The translations under genes were made by a program, and so were the position numbers. Positions 1 through 9,410 of a stretch of 64,000 nucleotides of DNA are shown here, one piece after another (position 1 is the first letter of the stretch; each line of letters begins with the position of its first letter). The notes under the pieces are model-generated. The model was given only the letters and a program-made list of their open reading frames with translations. It ran no database searches and was not told where the DNA came from. This DNA comes from Pseudomonadota bacterium (GTDB taxonomy: Bacteria > Pseudomonadota > Alphaproteobacteria > Sphingomonadales > Sphingomonadaceae), in contig JAIUPN010000001.1 of the NCBI GenBank assembly GCA_020160755.1, positions 868,001-932,000 on the forward strand. Direction: 5' to 3'.

Positions 1-1875
1 CCAGCCGAGGAAGAAGCGCTGGTCGCCGGTCAGCCCGTCGATCACCGGGGCTTCCTTGCCACCCAGCGATGCCTTATATGCATCATAGGCGACGGTCAGG
101 CCGGCAAGGTCGCCGATATTCTCGCCCAGCGTGAATTTGCCGTCGATATGCTCGCCGGGCAGGATCTCATAGGCGTTATACTGCGCGATCAACGCAGCCC
201 CCGCGGCCTCGAACGCCTTGACGTCCTCCGGCGTCCACCAGTCGGCGAGCTTGCCGGTGTCGTCGTACTTCGCGCCCTGATCGTCGAAATGATGACTGAC
301 CTCGTGCCCGATCACCGCGCCGATACCGCCGTAGTTGATCGCGGGGTCCGCGTGCGGATCGAAGAAGGGCGGCTGCAGGATTGCGGCCGGGAAGACGATC
401 TCGTTCATGCCGAAATTGGCATAGGCATTGATCGTCATCGGCGTCATGAACCATTCCCAGCGACGGATCGGACCACCGAGATGGCCGATGTTGTCGTCAT
501 GCGCGAACTGGTTCGATCGGAGCGCATTGCCGAACAGGTCGCCCGCACGGATCTCCAGCTTGCCATAGTCCTTCCACTGGTCGGGGTAGCCGATCTTGGT
601 GGTGAAATTGGCCAGTTTCTTCCGCGCCTTCACCTTCGTTGCCGGCTGCATCCACGTCAGCCCGTCGATGCGGCGGCCCATCGCGCCGAGGACGTTCTTA
701 ACCAGCTCGTCCATCGCCGCCTTGGTTTCGGGCGGGAAATATTTCGCGACATAGTCCTTGCCGACCGCATCGCCGAGATTGCCCGTCGTGAAGTCGACCG
801 CGCGCTTCCACCGTTCCTCCATCTGCGGCGTACCCGACAGCGCGGTGCTGTAGAAAGAGAAGGCTTCCTTTGCGACGGCGTCGGGCAGGACGCCTGAAAA
901 ACCGTCGAGGCTGCGCACGATCAGCATATCGCGGATCACGGCGATCGGCGCATCGGAAAGCAGCTTCGCCTCGCCGGTGAAGGCACTCGGCTGCGACACG
1001 ATCAGCGTTTCCTCGTTGACCCCGAGACCGCGAATGAAAGTCGGCCAGTCGAAACCGGGCGCAGCCTTCGTGAGTTCGGCAACAGTCATCTTGTTATAGG
1101 CTTTGGTCGCATCGCTACTGTCGTTCTTGTCCCAATGGACGGTCGCGACCTGCTTTTCGAAATCGTAGATCGCCCTCGCGCGTGCCGCCGCGTCTTTCTC
1201 GCCGGCAAGCGTCAGGACATTTTCCAGGTGCTTCAGATAAGCCGCCTGCAACGCTGTGTTCCGCTCATTTTCCTTCAGGTAGAAATCGCGGTCGGGCATG
1301 CCGATGCCGCCCTGGAAGATGATGTAGGTGTAGACGTCGGGATTCTTGTCGTCCTGCCCGACATAGCCGCCGAAGAAATGCTGCACCCCGTTGCGGTCGG
1401 CTTCGGCGAGCAGCGCCGCAAGACCCGGCTTTTCGACGGCGCGGATCTTGTTCAGCCAGGGCTGGATCGGGGCGAGCCCCTTTGCCTCGACCGTCGCCGA
1501 ATCGAGGTACGAGCTGTAAGCGCGGCCGATCATGCTGTTCGGGTCGCCCTTGGCTGTGTCGAGGATTTCGCGCGTGCGCGTCTGCGACAGGTCGTTCAGC
1601 GCGGTGAACATGCCATAGTTCGACTTGTCGGCCGGGATCTGGGTGTTCTTCGCCCAGGTGCCGTTAGCGTAGCCGTAGAAATCGTCGCCCGGCTGGACGC
1701 TCTTGTCCATTCCACCGAGGTCGAAGCCGAAATCGCCGATTTCGGGTTTTGCCGCAGTCTGCGCAGCGGCAGGCGCGGTAGCGGCCTTGTCCTTGGCGGC
1801 AGCCGGAACGGCGGCAATCATCAGCGCGCCAAGCGCGGCGGTCGCCATGAGGCGCGAAGAAATATGCAGAGTCAT
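1..1875 (-). CDS. M13 family (neprilysin/PepO-like) zinc metallopeptidase, C-terminus cut by window edge
   Basis: Predicted exported zinc endopeptidase of family M13 that would cut peptides in the periplasm or at the cell surface. The frame runs from an ATG at 1875 to the left edge without a stop, giving 625 residues; the family is usually about 680-700, so roughly the last 60 are outside the window. An N-terminal signal peptide (about residues 1-27, Ala-rich, ending PAAAK) is visible. The zinc motif HEVSHHFDD places His524, Glu525 and His528, and the downstream GENIGD supplies the third ligand Glu585 and Asp589. The conserved early motif GDDFYGYANGTW follows the signal peptide. It is monocistronic as far as can be seen. 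Family assignment is firm; the substrate is unknown. Confidence 0.95.
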   Translation of the reverse strand, partial: MTLHISSRLMATAALGALMIAAVPAAAKDKAATAPAAAQTAAKPEIGDFGFDLGGMDKSVQPGDDFYGYANGTWAKNTQIPADKSNYGMFTALNDLSQTRTREILDTAKGDPNSMIGRAYSSYLDSATVEAKGLAPIQPWLNKIRAVEKPGLAALLAEADRNGVQHFFGGYVGQDDKNPDVYTYIIFQGGIGMPDRDFYLKENERNTALQAAYLKHLENVLTLAGEKDAAARARAIYDFEKQVATVHWDKNDSSDATKAYNKMTVAELTKAAPGFDWPTFIRGLGVNEETLIVSQPSAFTGEAKLLSDAPIAVIRDMLIVRSLDGFSGVLPDAVAKEAFSFYSTALSGTPQMEERWKRAVDFTTGNLGDAVGKDYVAKYFPPETKAAMDELVKNVLGAMGRRIDGLTWMQPATKVKARKKLANFTTKIGYPDQWKDYGKLEIRAGDLFGNALRSNQFAHDDNIGHLGGPIRRWEWFMTPMTINAYANFGMNEIVFPAAILQPPFFDPHADPAINYGGIGAVIGHEVSHHFDDQGAKYDDTGKLADWWTPEDVKAFEAAGAALIAQYNAYEILPGEHIDGKFTLGENIGDLAGLTVAYDAYKASLGGKEAPVIDGLTGDQRFFLGW

Positions 1876-1971
1876 GATATTCCCCAGTATTCGATATGAA
1901 GCGAAAATCCGCGCCGCACCGACGCGGCACAGATTAGCGATGCGACAGCTATACGCTCGCCGTTCGGGGGT

Positions 1972-2586
1972 TCAACCGGCCGCGGTGTCGCTGGTCGATG
2001 CCTCATGTCGTTGGTCGCGCGCGCGCGCCAGCTTGCGCCGCCAACGGAGCCGAATCCAGTTATCCCAGAAGATCGAGGCGAGGATGTAACCGACCACCGC
2101 CGAAACGACCGAAATGACGAACAGACCCGCGAGCATTGCTGGAGCGGCATCCGAAAAGACCCAGCGCACCCAATCGCCCGCCGAAGCACCATGCTCGATC
2201 ATCGCCGAGAAGGTCGCGCTGTTGGCATGCAGCCCGAACAACCAGTCGCCGAGCCACACCGACGCGATGATGATGAACGGCGTGGTCACGGGGTTGGAGA
2301 GGAAAGTCATCGCGGCGCCGATCGGGATATTGGCGCGGAACGGCAGCGCGAGCAACGCGACGCCGAGGATCTGGACCCCCGGGATGAGGAAAAAGATGCC
2401 GACGAACAGCCCGAGCGCGGTGCCCCGCGGGACCGAGGTGCGCGTAAAGCGCCACAAATGGCTATGCGCGACGCGGTGCGCGAACGGCTTGACGAAGCGG
2501 CTCTCGAGCAGCTCTTCGCGCGACGGCGAATTGCGGCGAATCCAGTTCATCACCGCCGCCTTGTCGCGAGGCTTGCCCCCCCTCAT
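1972..2586 (-). CDS. DUF2062 family integral membrane protein
   Basis: A 204-residue membrane protein of the DUF2062 family, whose molecular function is not established. A basic, soluble N-terminus (to about residue 50) is followed by hydrophobic segments around residues 56-80 ([16 protein letters not shown]), 92-116 ([15 protein letters not shown]) and 146-172, then a basic C-terminal tail. The FxxxIPGxQ and SNPxTTPxxxxxxxWLG motifs are typical of the family. The ATG overlaps the smpB stop codon (ATGA), so it is the third gene of a dapA-smpB operon and probably translationally coupled. An alternative internal start at Met13 exists, but the overlap favours the longer form. Confidence 0.85.
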   Translation of the reverse strand: MRGGKPRDKAAVMNWIRRNSPSREELLESRFVKPFAHRVAHSHLWRFTRTSVPRGTALGLFVGIFFLIPGVQILGVALLALPFRANIPIGAAMTFLSNPVTTPFIIIASVWLGDWLFGLHANSATFSAMIEHGASAGDWVRWVFSDAAPAMLAGLFVISVVSAVVGYILASIFWDNWIRLRWRRKLARARDQRHEASTSDTAAG

Positions 2587-3068
2587 CCGCGGTCCTTCAT
2601 CAGCCGCTCTTTGTCACGCTTCCAGTCGCGTTCCTTGATCGACTCCCGCTTGTCGTGTGCCTTCTTGCCCTTGGCCAGCGCCAGTTCAACCTTGGCGCGG
2701 CCACGGCCGTTAAAGTACACGCTCAAGGGGACGAGCGTCATCCCCTGCCGCATCACGCCCGCGTGCATCTTGTTGATCTCGCGTTCCTTGAGCAGCAATT
2801 TGCGCGGCCGGCGCGGTTCGTGGTTATGCCGGTTACCGTGGCTGAATTCGGGAATGTTGCTGTTGACCAGCCACACCTCGCCGCCCGTCACCTCGGCATA
2901 GCTTTCGGCGATCGTCCCTTCGCCAAAGCGCAGCGACTTCACCTCGGTTCCCTGCAGCACGATCCCTGCCTCGAACACCTGCTCGATGGCATAGTCGAAG
3001 CGCGCGCGCCGGTTCTCGGCGACGACCTTCTTCTTGTCGAATTCGGCGGCGGATTGGGGACGGGCCAT
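2583..3068 (-). CDS. smpB: SsrA-binding protein SmpB
   Basis: SmpB binds tmRNA and brings it to stalled ribosomes for trans-translation. The 161-residue product matches the usual length of about 160. Visible family features are the early [11 protein letters not shown] segment, [10 protein letters not shown], the WLVNSNIPE strand and the very basic C-terminal tail ([20 protein letters not shown]), which in known SmpB proteins enters the mRNA channel. It lies 9 bases downstream of dapA and overlaps the following DUF2062 gene by 4 bases. dapA-smpB adjacency is common in alphaproteobacteria. The ssrA gene itself is not in this window. Confidence 0.98.
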   Translation of the reverse strand: MARPQSAAEFDKKKVVAENRRARFDYAIEQVFEAGIVLQGTEVKSLRFGEGTIAESYAEVTGGEVWLVNSNIPEFSHGNRHNHEPRRPRKLLLKEREINKMHAGVMRQGMTLVPLSVYFNGRGRAKVELALAKGKKAHDKRESIKERDWKRDKERLMKDRG

Positions 3069-3077
3069 GACGAAAGC

Positions 3078-3953
3078 TCAGATCACTCCTGCCGACGAGA
3101 GCGCGGCATCGACGGCGACGCGCGATGTGGCGTTCGCCGGGATGATAGGTAGGCGCACTTCGGGCGAAAACCAGTCGTGAACGCGCGACAGCGCATATTT
3201 GACAGGGCCGGGCGAGGAATCGGAGAACATCGCCTGGTGCAGGTCGAACAAACGGTCGTGCAGCGCCAGCGCGCGTTCCCAGTCGCCCGCGGCGCTGGCG
3301 GCGGCGAAATCGGCGCACAGACGCGGCGCGACGTTGGCGGTGACCGAAATACAACCGGCGCCGCCCATCACGGCGTGCGGGAGCCACAGATCGTCGTTAC
3401 CGCTCAATTGGCAAAAGTCCTCGCCCGCGCCAGCACGATGGATTGTCACGCGTGCGAGGTCGCCGCTGGCATCCTTGATCGCGACGACCGAGGGGATTTC
3501 GGCGAGCCTGCACATTGTTTCGGCGCTGATGTCGGCGACCGTGCGGCCGGGGACGTTATAGACGACGATCGGCAAATCGCTGGCATCGGCGAGCGCCCGG
3601 AAATGCGCGATCATGCCTTCCTGGCTCGGCCGGTTGTAATAGGGCGCGACGATCAGCGCGGCGGTCGCACCCGCGGCCTGCGCATGGCGCATATGACGGA
3701 CCGCGGTCGCCGTGTCATTCGACCCGCAGCCGGCGATCACCGGGACGCGCCCCGCCGCAGCCTGGATGCAGCTGTCGATCACCTGATAATGCTCGTCGAA
3801 GCCGAGCGTCGGGCTTTCGCCGGTGGTGCCGCACGGAACGAGGGCGCTCGTCCCCTCTTTGATCTGCCAATCGACGAGGCGTGCGAAGGCCGGAGCATCG
3901 AACGCTCCATCGCGAAATGGCGTCACCAAAGCGGGAATCGACCCCGAAAACAT
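3078..3953 (-). CDS. dapA: 4-hydroxy-tetrahydrodipicolinate synthase
   Basis: DapA condenses pyruvate with aspartate semialdehyde, the first committed step of diaminopimelate and lysine synthesis in the cytoplasm. The 291-residue product is a class I aldolase-type TIM barrel of normal family length. Visible are the GTTGES pyruvate-binding loop (42-47), Tyr106 in APYYNRPSQEG, Tyr132 in VYNVPGRT and the Schiff-base Lys160 in AIKDASGD. The start is supported by a strong ribosome binding site (AAAGGAG) just upstream on the minus strand. It leads the dapA-smpB-DUF2062 operon and is divergent from the lytic transglycosylase, with about 100 bp between them for both promoters. Confidence 0.98.
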   Translation of the reverse strand: MFSGSIPALVTPFRDGAFDAPAFARLVDWQIKEGTSALVPCGTTGESPTLGFDEHYQVIDSCIQAAAGRVPVIAGCGSNDTATAVRHMRHAQAAGATAALIVAPYYNRPSQEGMIAHFRALADASDLPIVVYNVPGRTVADISAETMCRLAEIPSVVAIKDASGDLARVTIHRAGAGEDFCQLSGNDDLWLPHAVMGGAGCISVTANVAPRLCADFAAASAAGDWERALALHDRLFDLHQAMFSDSSPGPVKYALSRVHDWFSPEVRLPIIPANATSRVAVDAALSSAGVI

Positions 3954-4054
3954 GCACCGCTCCTTTACAAGGACATGGCTCAGCCGATAGAATCCCGGCC
4001 AGCGCGCCGCTATTGGACGTCTATTCAGCGCCCCGCAAGGAGTTTGGCACTAAC

Positions 4055-6085
4055 ATGGCCGTCATGATCACGTTGCCCCGCATTTCCCGTCTGGCCCTTG
4101 CCATGGCCCTCCTGATCCCTACCGCTGCGACCGCCAGCGAACTGACCCCTGAACAAATGGCATGGTATCGCGCGCAGATGGGACTCGCGGCCCAGTCGGG
4201 GGCGCCGCCGTCGACCAATTCGGTCGGCGATGCAGTACTCGAATGGCGGAGACTGACCGCCAACACCGGTGCATCGTTCGACCAGCTTTCGCGCTTCCTG
4301 ATGACCAACAAGGGCTGGCCGGATAGCGACGCCATGCGCAAACGCGCCGAAAAATCGATCTCGCTCGACAGCTACGATCCGCAGCGCACCCTCGCCTATT
4401 TTCAGGCCTATCCGCCGCAGACCGCGAGCGGACATCTGCGTTATGCGCTCGCGCTCAATGCGTCCGGCCGTCGCGAGGACGCCAATAACGCAGTGCGTCG
4501 TGCGTGGACCAGCGGGCCTCTTGACGATTATGAAACGAGCCGCGCGCTGAGCATGTTCCCCGGCGCAATCACCCCGGCCGATCACGACGCTCGGATGGAC
4601 AGGTTGCTGTGGCTCGGCGCAACGTCGGCTGCGGGCCGTCAGCTCGCCTATACGTCGCCCGACAAGCGAGCGGTCTTCGCGGCGCGCCTCGCGATGCGCA
4701 ATGCGTCGGTCGACGCCGCTTTCCAGGCATCGGCGGTCGAAAGCCAGAATCCGTCGCTCACGCGCGCCGATGCCGGCTATATCACCGACAAGGCGACCTG
4801 GCTGCGCAAGGCGGGCCGCGTCGGCGAAGCCCGCGCGCTGCTTGCTGCCCCGCGCTCGCTGGCAAAAGCGCCGACAGACACCGAAGAATGGCTCGAAACG
4901 CTGCTGACCAACGCGCGGCAGGCCAGCGAAAGCGGCGACAAGACCACCGCCTACAATATCGCGCGGCAGCTCGACGACGCCTTCCCTGGGGGTACGGTGA
5001 TCCGCGAAACCGCCCTTGGCGTGCGCGATGACTACACGTCGCTCGCCTGGCTCGCGGGCCAGCTCGCCTATCGCGACCTTGCCCGCCCGGCCGAGGCGGT
5101 GCGCCTGTACCGCGCCTATGGCGAAGCCGCCCGGTCGGCGCAGACCCGCACCAAGGGCTTCTATTGGGCCGGCCGTGCTGCGCTGGCGGCTGGCGACCGC
5201 GCAACCGCCAACGCGCATTTCACCGATGCCGCGCAGCACTATGATCAATTCTATGGCCAGTTGGCGCTGGAACGGCTGAGCCGCCCGCAACCCAGGCCTA
5301 CGCCGGATCCGACGATCCAGGTGAGCAATGACGAACGCCGTGCTTTCGATGACGATCGGCTGGTCCGCGCCGCGCGCGCGCTGGGTGAAATCGGGGCGTG
5401 GCGCGAACAGTCGCTGTTCCTGCGTGCACTGGCGCAAAAGGCGACCTCGCCCGCCGACCATGTGCTCGCGGGCAAGCTCGCGACGCAGATCGGGCGCCCC
5501 GACCTTGGCGTGATGATCGGGCGCAGCGCGCAGGCGAACAGCCTCGATGCGGTCGAGGTGTCGGGGTTCCCGACCGTCCGCGTCCCGGCGGGACATGAAA
5601 GCAACTGGACCTTCATCCACGCGATCACGCGGCAGGAGAGCCAGTTCGACCGCGCGGCGGTCAGCCACGCCGGCGCGCGCGGCATGATGCAGTTGATGCC
5701 GGGCACGGCACGCGAAGTCGCGGGCAAGCTGGGGATGAGCTATGATGCCGGCTCGCTGACCACCGACACCAATTACAATATGATGCTGGGGTCGACCTAT
5801 TTCCAGCAGATGCTGCGCTACTTTGGTGGCAGCTATCCGCTTGCGGTCGCGGCGTACAACGCCGGGCCGGGCAATGTGAACAAATGGCTGCGCGCCAATG
5901 GCGATCCGCGCGGCGGCGGGATCGAAATGATCGACTGGATCGAGGCGATCCCGATTTTCGAAACGCGCAACTATGTCCAGCGCGTGCTCGAAAATGCCGT
6001 CGTCTACGACACGCTGCGCGATGGCAGCGGATCGCGGCAGCAGGCGCCGCTGAGCTTTTACCTCGGCAAACGCACCCCCGGCTGA
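4055..6085 (+). CDS. slt: Soluble lytic murein transglycosylase (Slt family)
   Basis: Periplasmic enzyme that cleaves the MurNAc-GlcNAc bond of peptidoglycan, forming 1,6-anhydroMurNAc. The 676-residue protein has a signal peptide (about residues 1-27, ending TAATAS), a long alpha-helical superhelical region as in Slt70 (about 50-480), and a C-terminal SLT domain. The catalytic Glu528 sits in ITRQESQFDRAAVSHAGARG, followed by MQLMPGTA, AYNAGPGNV and the C-terminal ETRNYVQRVLEN. The frame is open from 3881, but I start at the ATG at 4055 because AAGGAG lies 12 bases upstream and the signal peptide begins directly there. greB follows after 6 bases. Confidence 0.95.
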   Translation: MAVMITLPRISRLALAMALLIPTAATASELTPEQMAWYRAQMGLAAQSGAPPSTNSVGDAVLEWRRLTANTGASFDQLSRFLMTNKGWPDSDAMRKRAEKSISLDSYDPQRTLAYFQAYPPQTASGHLRYALALNASGRREDANNAVRRAWTSGPLDDYETSRALSMFPGAITPADHDARMDRLLWLGATSAAGRQLAYTSPDKRAVFAARLAMRNASVDAAFQASAVESQNPSLTRADAGYITDKATWLRKAGRVGEARALLAAPRSLAKAPTDTEEWLETLLTNARQASESGDKTTAYNIARQLDDAFPGGTVIRETALGVRDDYTSLAWLAGQLAYRDLARPAEAVRLYRAYGEAARSAQTRTKGFYWAGRAALAAGDRATANAHFTDAAQHYDQFYGQLALERLSRPQPRPTPDPTIQVSNDERRAFDDDRLVRAARALGEIGAWREQSLFLRALAQKATSPADHVLAGKLATQIGRPDLGVMIGRSAQANSLDAVEVSGFPTVRVPAGHESNWTFIHAITRQESQFDRAAVSHAGARGMMQLMPGTAREVAGKLGMSYDAGSLTTDTNYNMMLGSTYFQQMLRYFGGSYPLAVAAYNAGPGNVNKWLRANGDPRGGGIEMIDWIEAIPIFETRNYVQRVLENAVVYDTLRDGSGSRQQAPLSFYLGKRTPG

Positions 6086-6091
6086 CGTCCG

Positions 6092-6574
6092 ATGGCGGCG
6101 GAGAAGACGAATATTATCAGCCCGGCGGGCTACGCCACGCTGCGCGGAGAATATGACGCGCTGCTGGGCGACGAGCGGCCGAAGCTGGTCGAGGTGATTA
6201 GCTGGGCCGCGGGCAATGGCGACCGCAGCGAGAATGGCGACTATATCTACGGCCGCAAGCGGCTGCGCGAGATCGATCGCCGGCTGGGTTTCCTTGCGCG
6301 GAGAATGAAGGCGGCGCGCGTAGTCGACCCCGCGCAGCAGCCCGACAAGAGCCGCATCTGGTTCGGCGCGACGGTCGAGCTTGCCGACGATGATGACGCG
6401 CGGCGTGTCGTCACGCTGGTCGGCGACGACGAAGCCGAGGCGGGCGAAGGCCGGATCGGCTGGAACAGCCCCCTCGCCCGCGCGCTGCGTGGCGCCGCGA
6501 TCGGCGATTTGCGGGTCGTGCAACTGCCCGCCGGCCCTAAGGAATGGGAAGTGATCGCGGTCAGCTATCCCTGA
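6092..6574 (+). CDS. greB: Transcription elongation factor GreB
   Basis: Gre factors enter the RNA polymerase secondary channel and stimulate cleavage of backtracked transcripts. This 160-residue protein has the N-terminal coiled coil (about 10-78) with acidic tip residues in GDRSENGDYIYGRKRLREID, the form typical of GreB rather than GreA, and a C-terminal FKBP-like domain (about 85-160). Asp43 and Glu46 of the tip motif are present, so it should be active. It begins 6 bases after the slt stop and is probably co-transcribed with it. It converges with the caspase-like gene, their stops only 3 bases apart, and no clear terminator is seen in that gap. Confidence 0.93.
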   Translation: MAAEKTNIISPAGYATLRGEYDALLGDERPKLVEVISWAAGNGDRSENGDYIYGRKRLREIDRRLGFLARRMKAARVVDPAQQPDKSRIWFGATVELADDDDARRVVTLVGDDEAEAGEGRIGWNSPLARALRGAAIGDLRVVQLPAGPKEWEVIAVSYP

Positions 6575-6577
6575 CCG

Positions 6578-8272
6578 TCACGCACCGATCCCCGCGATCA
6601 GGTCGCGCTGGTCCTTCCTGAGTTCGGGAAGGTCACGCGCAAGCTTCGCCCAGTGCGCAGCCTCCCGCGCGTCGGCCGCGACGCCGACCCCCTTGGCATA
6701 GGCGTAGGCGAGAATCGCGCGCGAGCCCGCGAAGCCCGCGCGCGCCGCAACCCCGCAATCCTCGATCGCGCTGGCCAAGGTCTTGTCGGCGAAATGCGCC
6801 TCGCAAAGCCAGTGGCTCCCCTCCGGGTTGCCCGCATCGGCGATGGTGCGCAGCCGTACGAGGTTCGCCGCGCGCGTATCGGCGAAATAGGTCAGCGCGA
6901 AGATCGCGGCCGGATGCCCCTTTTCCGCCGCCTCGGCATAGAGCGCCTGCGACCGCACAAAGTCGGCAGGGCCAAAGGTGCCCGCCGCCAGCCGATAGGC
7001 GAGATGCGTCTTCGCCTTGGAAAAGCCGGCGTCCGATGCCGCGACATACAGGTCATAGGCGCGCTTCACGTCGGCGGGCGCCGGATCGTTTTCGAGGAGC
7101 AGATAGGCGAGTTCCTGTTGCCCCGCCGGAAAGCCCTGCGCCGCCGACGCTTCGAGATAGGCGCGGGCACGCGGCAAGTCCCTTTTCAGCCCGACCCCAA
7201 GCGAAAGCATATAGCCGGCGAGCTGCTGCGCGAGCGGATGTCCCCCGTCGGCGAGCGCGACGATCTCGCTTGCGCGGTGACGCGACAATACGTCAGCGAT
7301 CAGGATCGGCTCGTCCTCGATCGCAAGACGATCGAGCGAAATATCGGCGAGCGGATCGATCGCAGACCTGGCTCCGCGCGTCGCGGCCACCCCCGAAGCA
7401 GCGACGGGCGCCTGCACGACCGACGGCGTCCGGGCTATTTCCGGCGGCGCGACGAGATAATAATCGTCGAACCAGCTACCATAATGAAAGGGCTGCTGCG
7501 GTCCGTGCTCCATCCCGAAGGTCCGTTTGTACACTTCGCGCGACACGACCTTGAAATAGTCGGATATTTCAAGCCCCGGGATCGCGAGCTCCTTGACCAC
7601 CGCCGCCGCGAACGGGCTGACGGGCGAACCCACGGGCGCGAAATCGAGCGCAGGCCTCCCCTTCGCGGTCGAATAGAAAACCGCCCCCTGCCCGATATCG
7701 AGCAGGCCAAGCGGCGCCGATCCGGCCTCACCGCCCGTGATGTTGACGTCCTCCACGCGCACCACCGGCTCCGCCGTCCGGCACGCGTCAACGAAGAGCA
7801 AAGTGAAGGCTCCCTGAGGGACGACGTGCTTCACCAGCGCCTCGATCGACAGATAGCGCTTCTCGACGTCGGCGCGGCGCGTCGCGGGCGGCGCGTCCAT
7901 CGGCACCAGCCAGTTGCGGCCGCCATATTCGAAACCGTGTCCGGCGTAATAGAGGACGACCGACTTCGCCCCTTTCGCTTCGGCGGCGAATTTGGCGAGC
8001 GCGGCATCGAGCACCGCCTTGTCGGCGTTGCGGACGATCCGCGGCGCGATACCCGCCTTCGCGAAGGCATCGCAAACATAGTCAATGTCGTTCACGGCAT
8101 TTTTGAGCGACGGCCATTCCCAGTCATTGTAGGCGCTGTTGCCGATCAGCAGCGCGACGCGGTCACCCTGTAGCGGCGCGGCGCCGCAGGAACCCGACGG
8201 CTGCGCCATCGCAGCCGGAGCCAAAGGGACAAGTCCGATAAACGCGGCGCCCAGCGCGCCGATCCGCCACAT
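6578..8272 (-). CDS. Exported caspase-like (C14 family) protein with C-terminal Sel1-type repeats
   Basis: A 564-residue protein with a signal peptide (about residues 1-24, ending AAMAQ), a caspase-like p20 domain (about 36-250) and a C-terminal block of alpha-helical Sel1/TPR-like repeats (about 305-555). The dyad is intact: His112 in YYAGHGFEYGG and Cys164 in LLFVDACR. The early ALLIGNSAY and later AVFYSTAKG segments are also typical of bacterial caspase-like peptidases. The open frame extends upstream to 8569, but the ATG at 8272 is chosen because a clean signal peptide starts there; its ribosome site (GGGA) is weak. Sel1 repeats usually bind proteins. Substrate and process are unknown. 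It diverges from the secreted protein gene at 8512. Confidence 0.85.
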   Translation of the reverse strand: MWRIGALGAAFIGLVPLAPAAMAQPSGSCGAAPLQGDRVALLIGNSAYNDWEWPSLKNAVNDIDYVCDAFAKAGIAPRIVRNADKAVLDAALAKFAAEAKGAKSVVLYYAGHGFEYGGRNWLVPMDAPPATRRADVEKRYLSIEALVKHVVPQGAFTLLFVDACRTAEPVVRVEDVNITGGEAGSAPLGLLDIGQGAVFYSTAKGRPALDFAPVGSPVSPFAAAVVKELAIPGLEISDYFKVVSREVYKRTFGMEHGPQQPFHYGSWFDDYYLVAPPEIARTPSVVQAPVAASGVAATRGARSAIDPLADISLDRLAIEDEPILIADVLSRHRASEIVALADGGHPLAQQLAGYMLSLGVGLKRDLPRARAYLEASAAQGFPAGQQELAYLLLENDPAPADVKRAYDLYVAASDAGFSKAKTHLAYRLAAGTFGPADFVRSQALYAEAAEKGHPAAIFALTYFADTRAANLVRLRTIADAGNPEGSHWLCEAHFADKTLASAIEDCGVAARAGFAGSRAILAYAYAKGVGVAADAREAAHWAKLARDLPELRKDQRDLIAGIGA

Positions 8273-8511
8273 TTTTCCCAACTGTCTGCCCCCTCGACGC
8301 TTTTTCCGATCCCCGCGAACAATGGCGGAAATCTGCGCAACTTCACTCTGAATTCGCATATGTGCGGCTTCAGGCGACCCCAAAAGCAACGGTAGGTCGG
8401 CAGGATGATGTAGGAAAGCGAAAAACCGGCCTGTGCGCCCGATCACCCGCAGCGGCTGGACGATATGATAGCAGGTGATAATCTGTCGATAGCCGAGGGG
8501 GAGAATGAGCG

Positions 8512-9168
8512 ATGCGCGGCCTGGGATTGATCGCAGCCTTTTCGTTGTGCGGTATGGCCCATGCCGCACCCGGCCGGCCGGCGATTCCGCCGATCACCGA
8601 CGCGATGCTGAACGGCTGGCTGGAACCCGGCGAAGAGATCGAGACGCGCGCCGATGGCGACCTCAACGCGGATGGTGACAACGACACGGTGTATGTCGTC
8701 GCAAGCCCCGACGCACGCACGCTCCGCGTCATGCTAAGCTATCGCAGCGAGTTCGATATCGGGCATTCGCCGGCGGGCGAGCTGAAGCTTGAGCCCGACC
8801 GGCTGGGCGCAGCGGGGCTGACGATCGACAAGGGCGTGCTGAAGATCCGCGACCTGACGGGCGGTACCACGGCGCTGTCGGCGACCTATCGCTACCGCCC
8901 CGCCGCGACGAAGGACGGGCCACGGATGCGGCTGATCGGGCTCGATGCGACGGTATATAGCCGGACCTATGCACACGACGGCAATGAAATGAGCTGGAAT
9001 GTCGCCACCGGCGACACGATCGCGAGCCTGCTCAAGGTCGCGACGAGCGGCGACCGGGGCTACGACAAGCTTCATACCCGCAAATTCAGGCAGCCCGTCC
9101 GCACAATCTATATGGAGGACACACCCGGCGCCGAAGAGGAGCTTGTTCGCCTCACGAAGGCGAAATGA
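8512..9168 (+). CDS. Secreted protein of unknown function with one Ca2+-loop-like motif
   Basis: I do not recognise a family. The 218-residue product starts with a signal peptide (about 1-19, ending AHA). Residues 48-58 read DGDLNADGDND, the acidic D-x-N-x-D-G-x-x-D loop seen in dockerin, EF-hand and FG-GAP calcium sites, followed by a beta strand (TVYVV). The rest looks mainly beta-stranded. A purine-rich ribosome site (GAGGGGGAG) precedes the ATG. It is divergent from the caspase-like gene with about 240 bp between the starts, so the two could share a control region; a functional link is speculative. Confidence 0.7.
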   Translation: MRGLGLIAAFSLCGMAHAAPGRPAIPPITDAMLNGWLEPGEEIETRADGDLNADGDNDTVYVVASPDARTLRVMLSYRSEFDIGHSPAGELKLEPDRLGAAGLTIDKGVLKIRDLTGGTTALSATYRYRPAATKDGPRMRLIGLDATVYSRTYAHDGNEMSWNVATGDTIASLLKVATSGDRGYDKLHTRKFRQPVRTIYMEDTPGAEEELVRLTKAK

Positions 9169-9177
9169 AGCCCGGGA

Positions 9178-9333
9178 TCAGGGCTGCAGCAAAACCGGGA
9201 TAATCCAGATCGCGGACATTACGACAATCACCGCGGCCAGCGAAAAAGCCAGCACATAGCGGACATTATGTCCCTTTACGCCACTGCTCGCCTCGGTCTC
9301 GGTCACTTCGACATGGTCATCGACGACTTTCAT
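9178..9333 (-). CDS. Small single-span membrane protein (51 aa)
   Basis: The product is a 51-residue peptide: an acidic N-terminus (MKVVDDHVEVTETE), a short basic stretch (VKGHNVRYV), then one hydrophobic helix to near the C-terminus (about residues 27-50). The ATG at 9333 is preceded by AAAGGGAACG, a plausible ribosome site, and is preferred to an upstream ATG at 9444 that would run into rnpB. The charge distribution suggests N-terminus inside. It lies just downstream of rnpB on the same strand. Function unknown; DUF-type small membrane proteins of this size are common in sphingomonads. Confidence 0.6.
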   Translation of the reverse strand: MKVVDDHVEVTETEASSGVKGHNVRYVLAFSLAAVIVVMSAIWIIPVLLQP

Positions 9334-9410
9334 GATGCGTTCCCTTTCAACTGGTCCGCGTAGAACGCGGTCCGCGCACGGGCGGTTCCCGATTGCGGCG
9401 TTGGGGAGAG

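Noticed and set aside
1961..1985. GGGGTTCAACC stretch resembling a tRNA T-arm
   Set aside because: No acceptor, D or anticodon arm can be built around it, and it overlaps the end of a coding gene.
4025..6523. Long open frame (832 codons) antisense to slt and greB
   Set aside because: It mirrors the coding strand of two clear genes, has Arg/Ala-rich shadow composition and no recognisable domain; typical of high-GC DNA.
9353..9373. Hairpin between rnpB and the 51-residue gene
   Set aside because: One mismatch in the stem and no T tract, so I do not call it a terminator.
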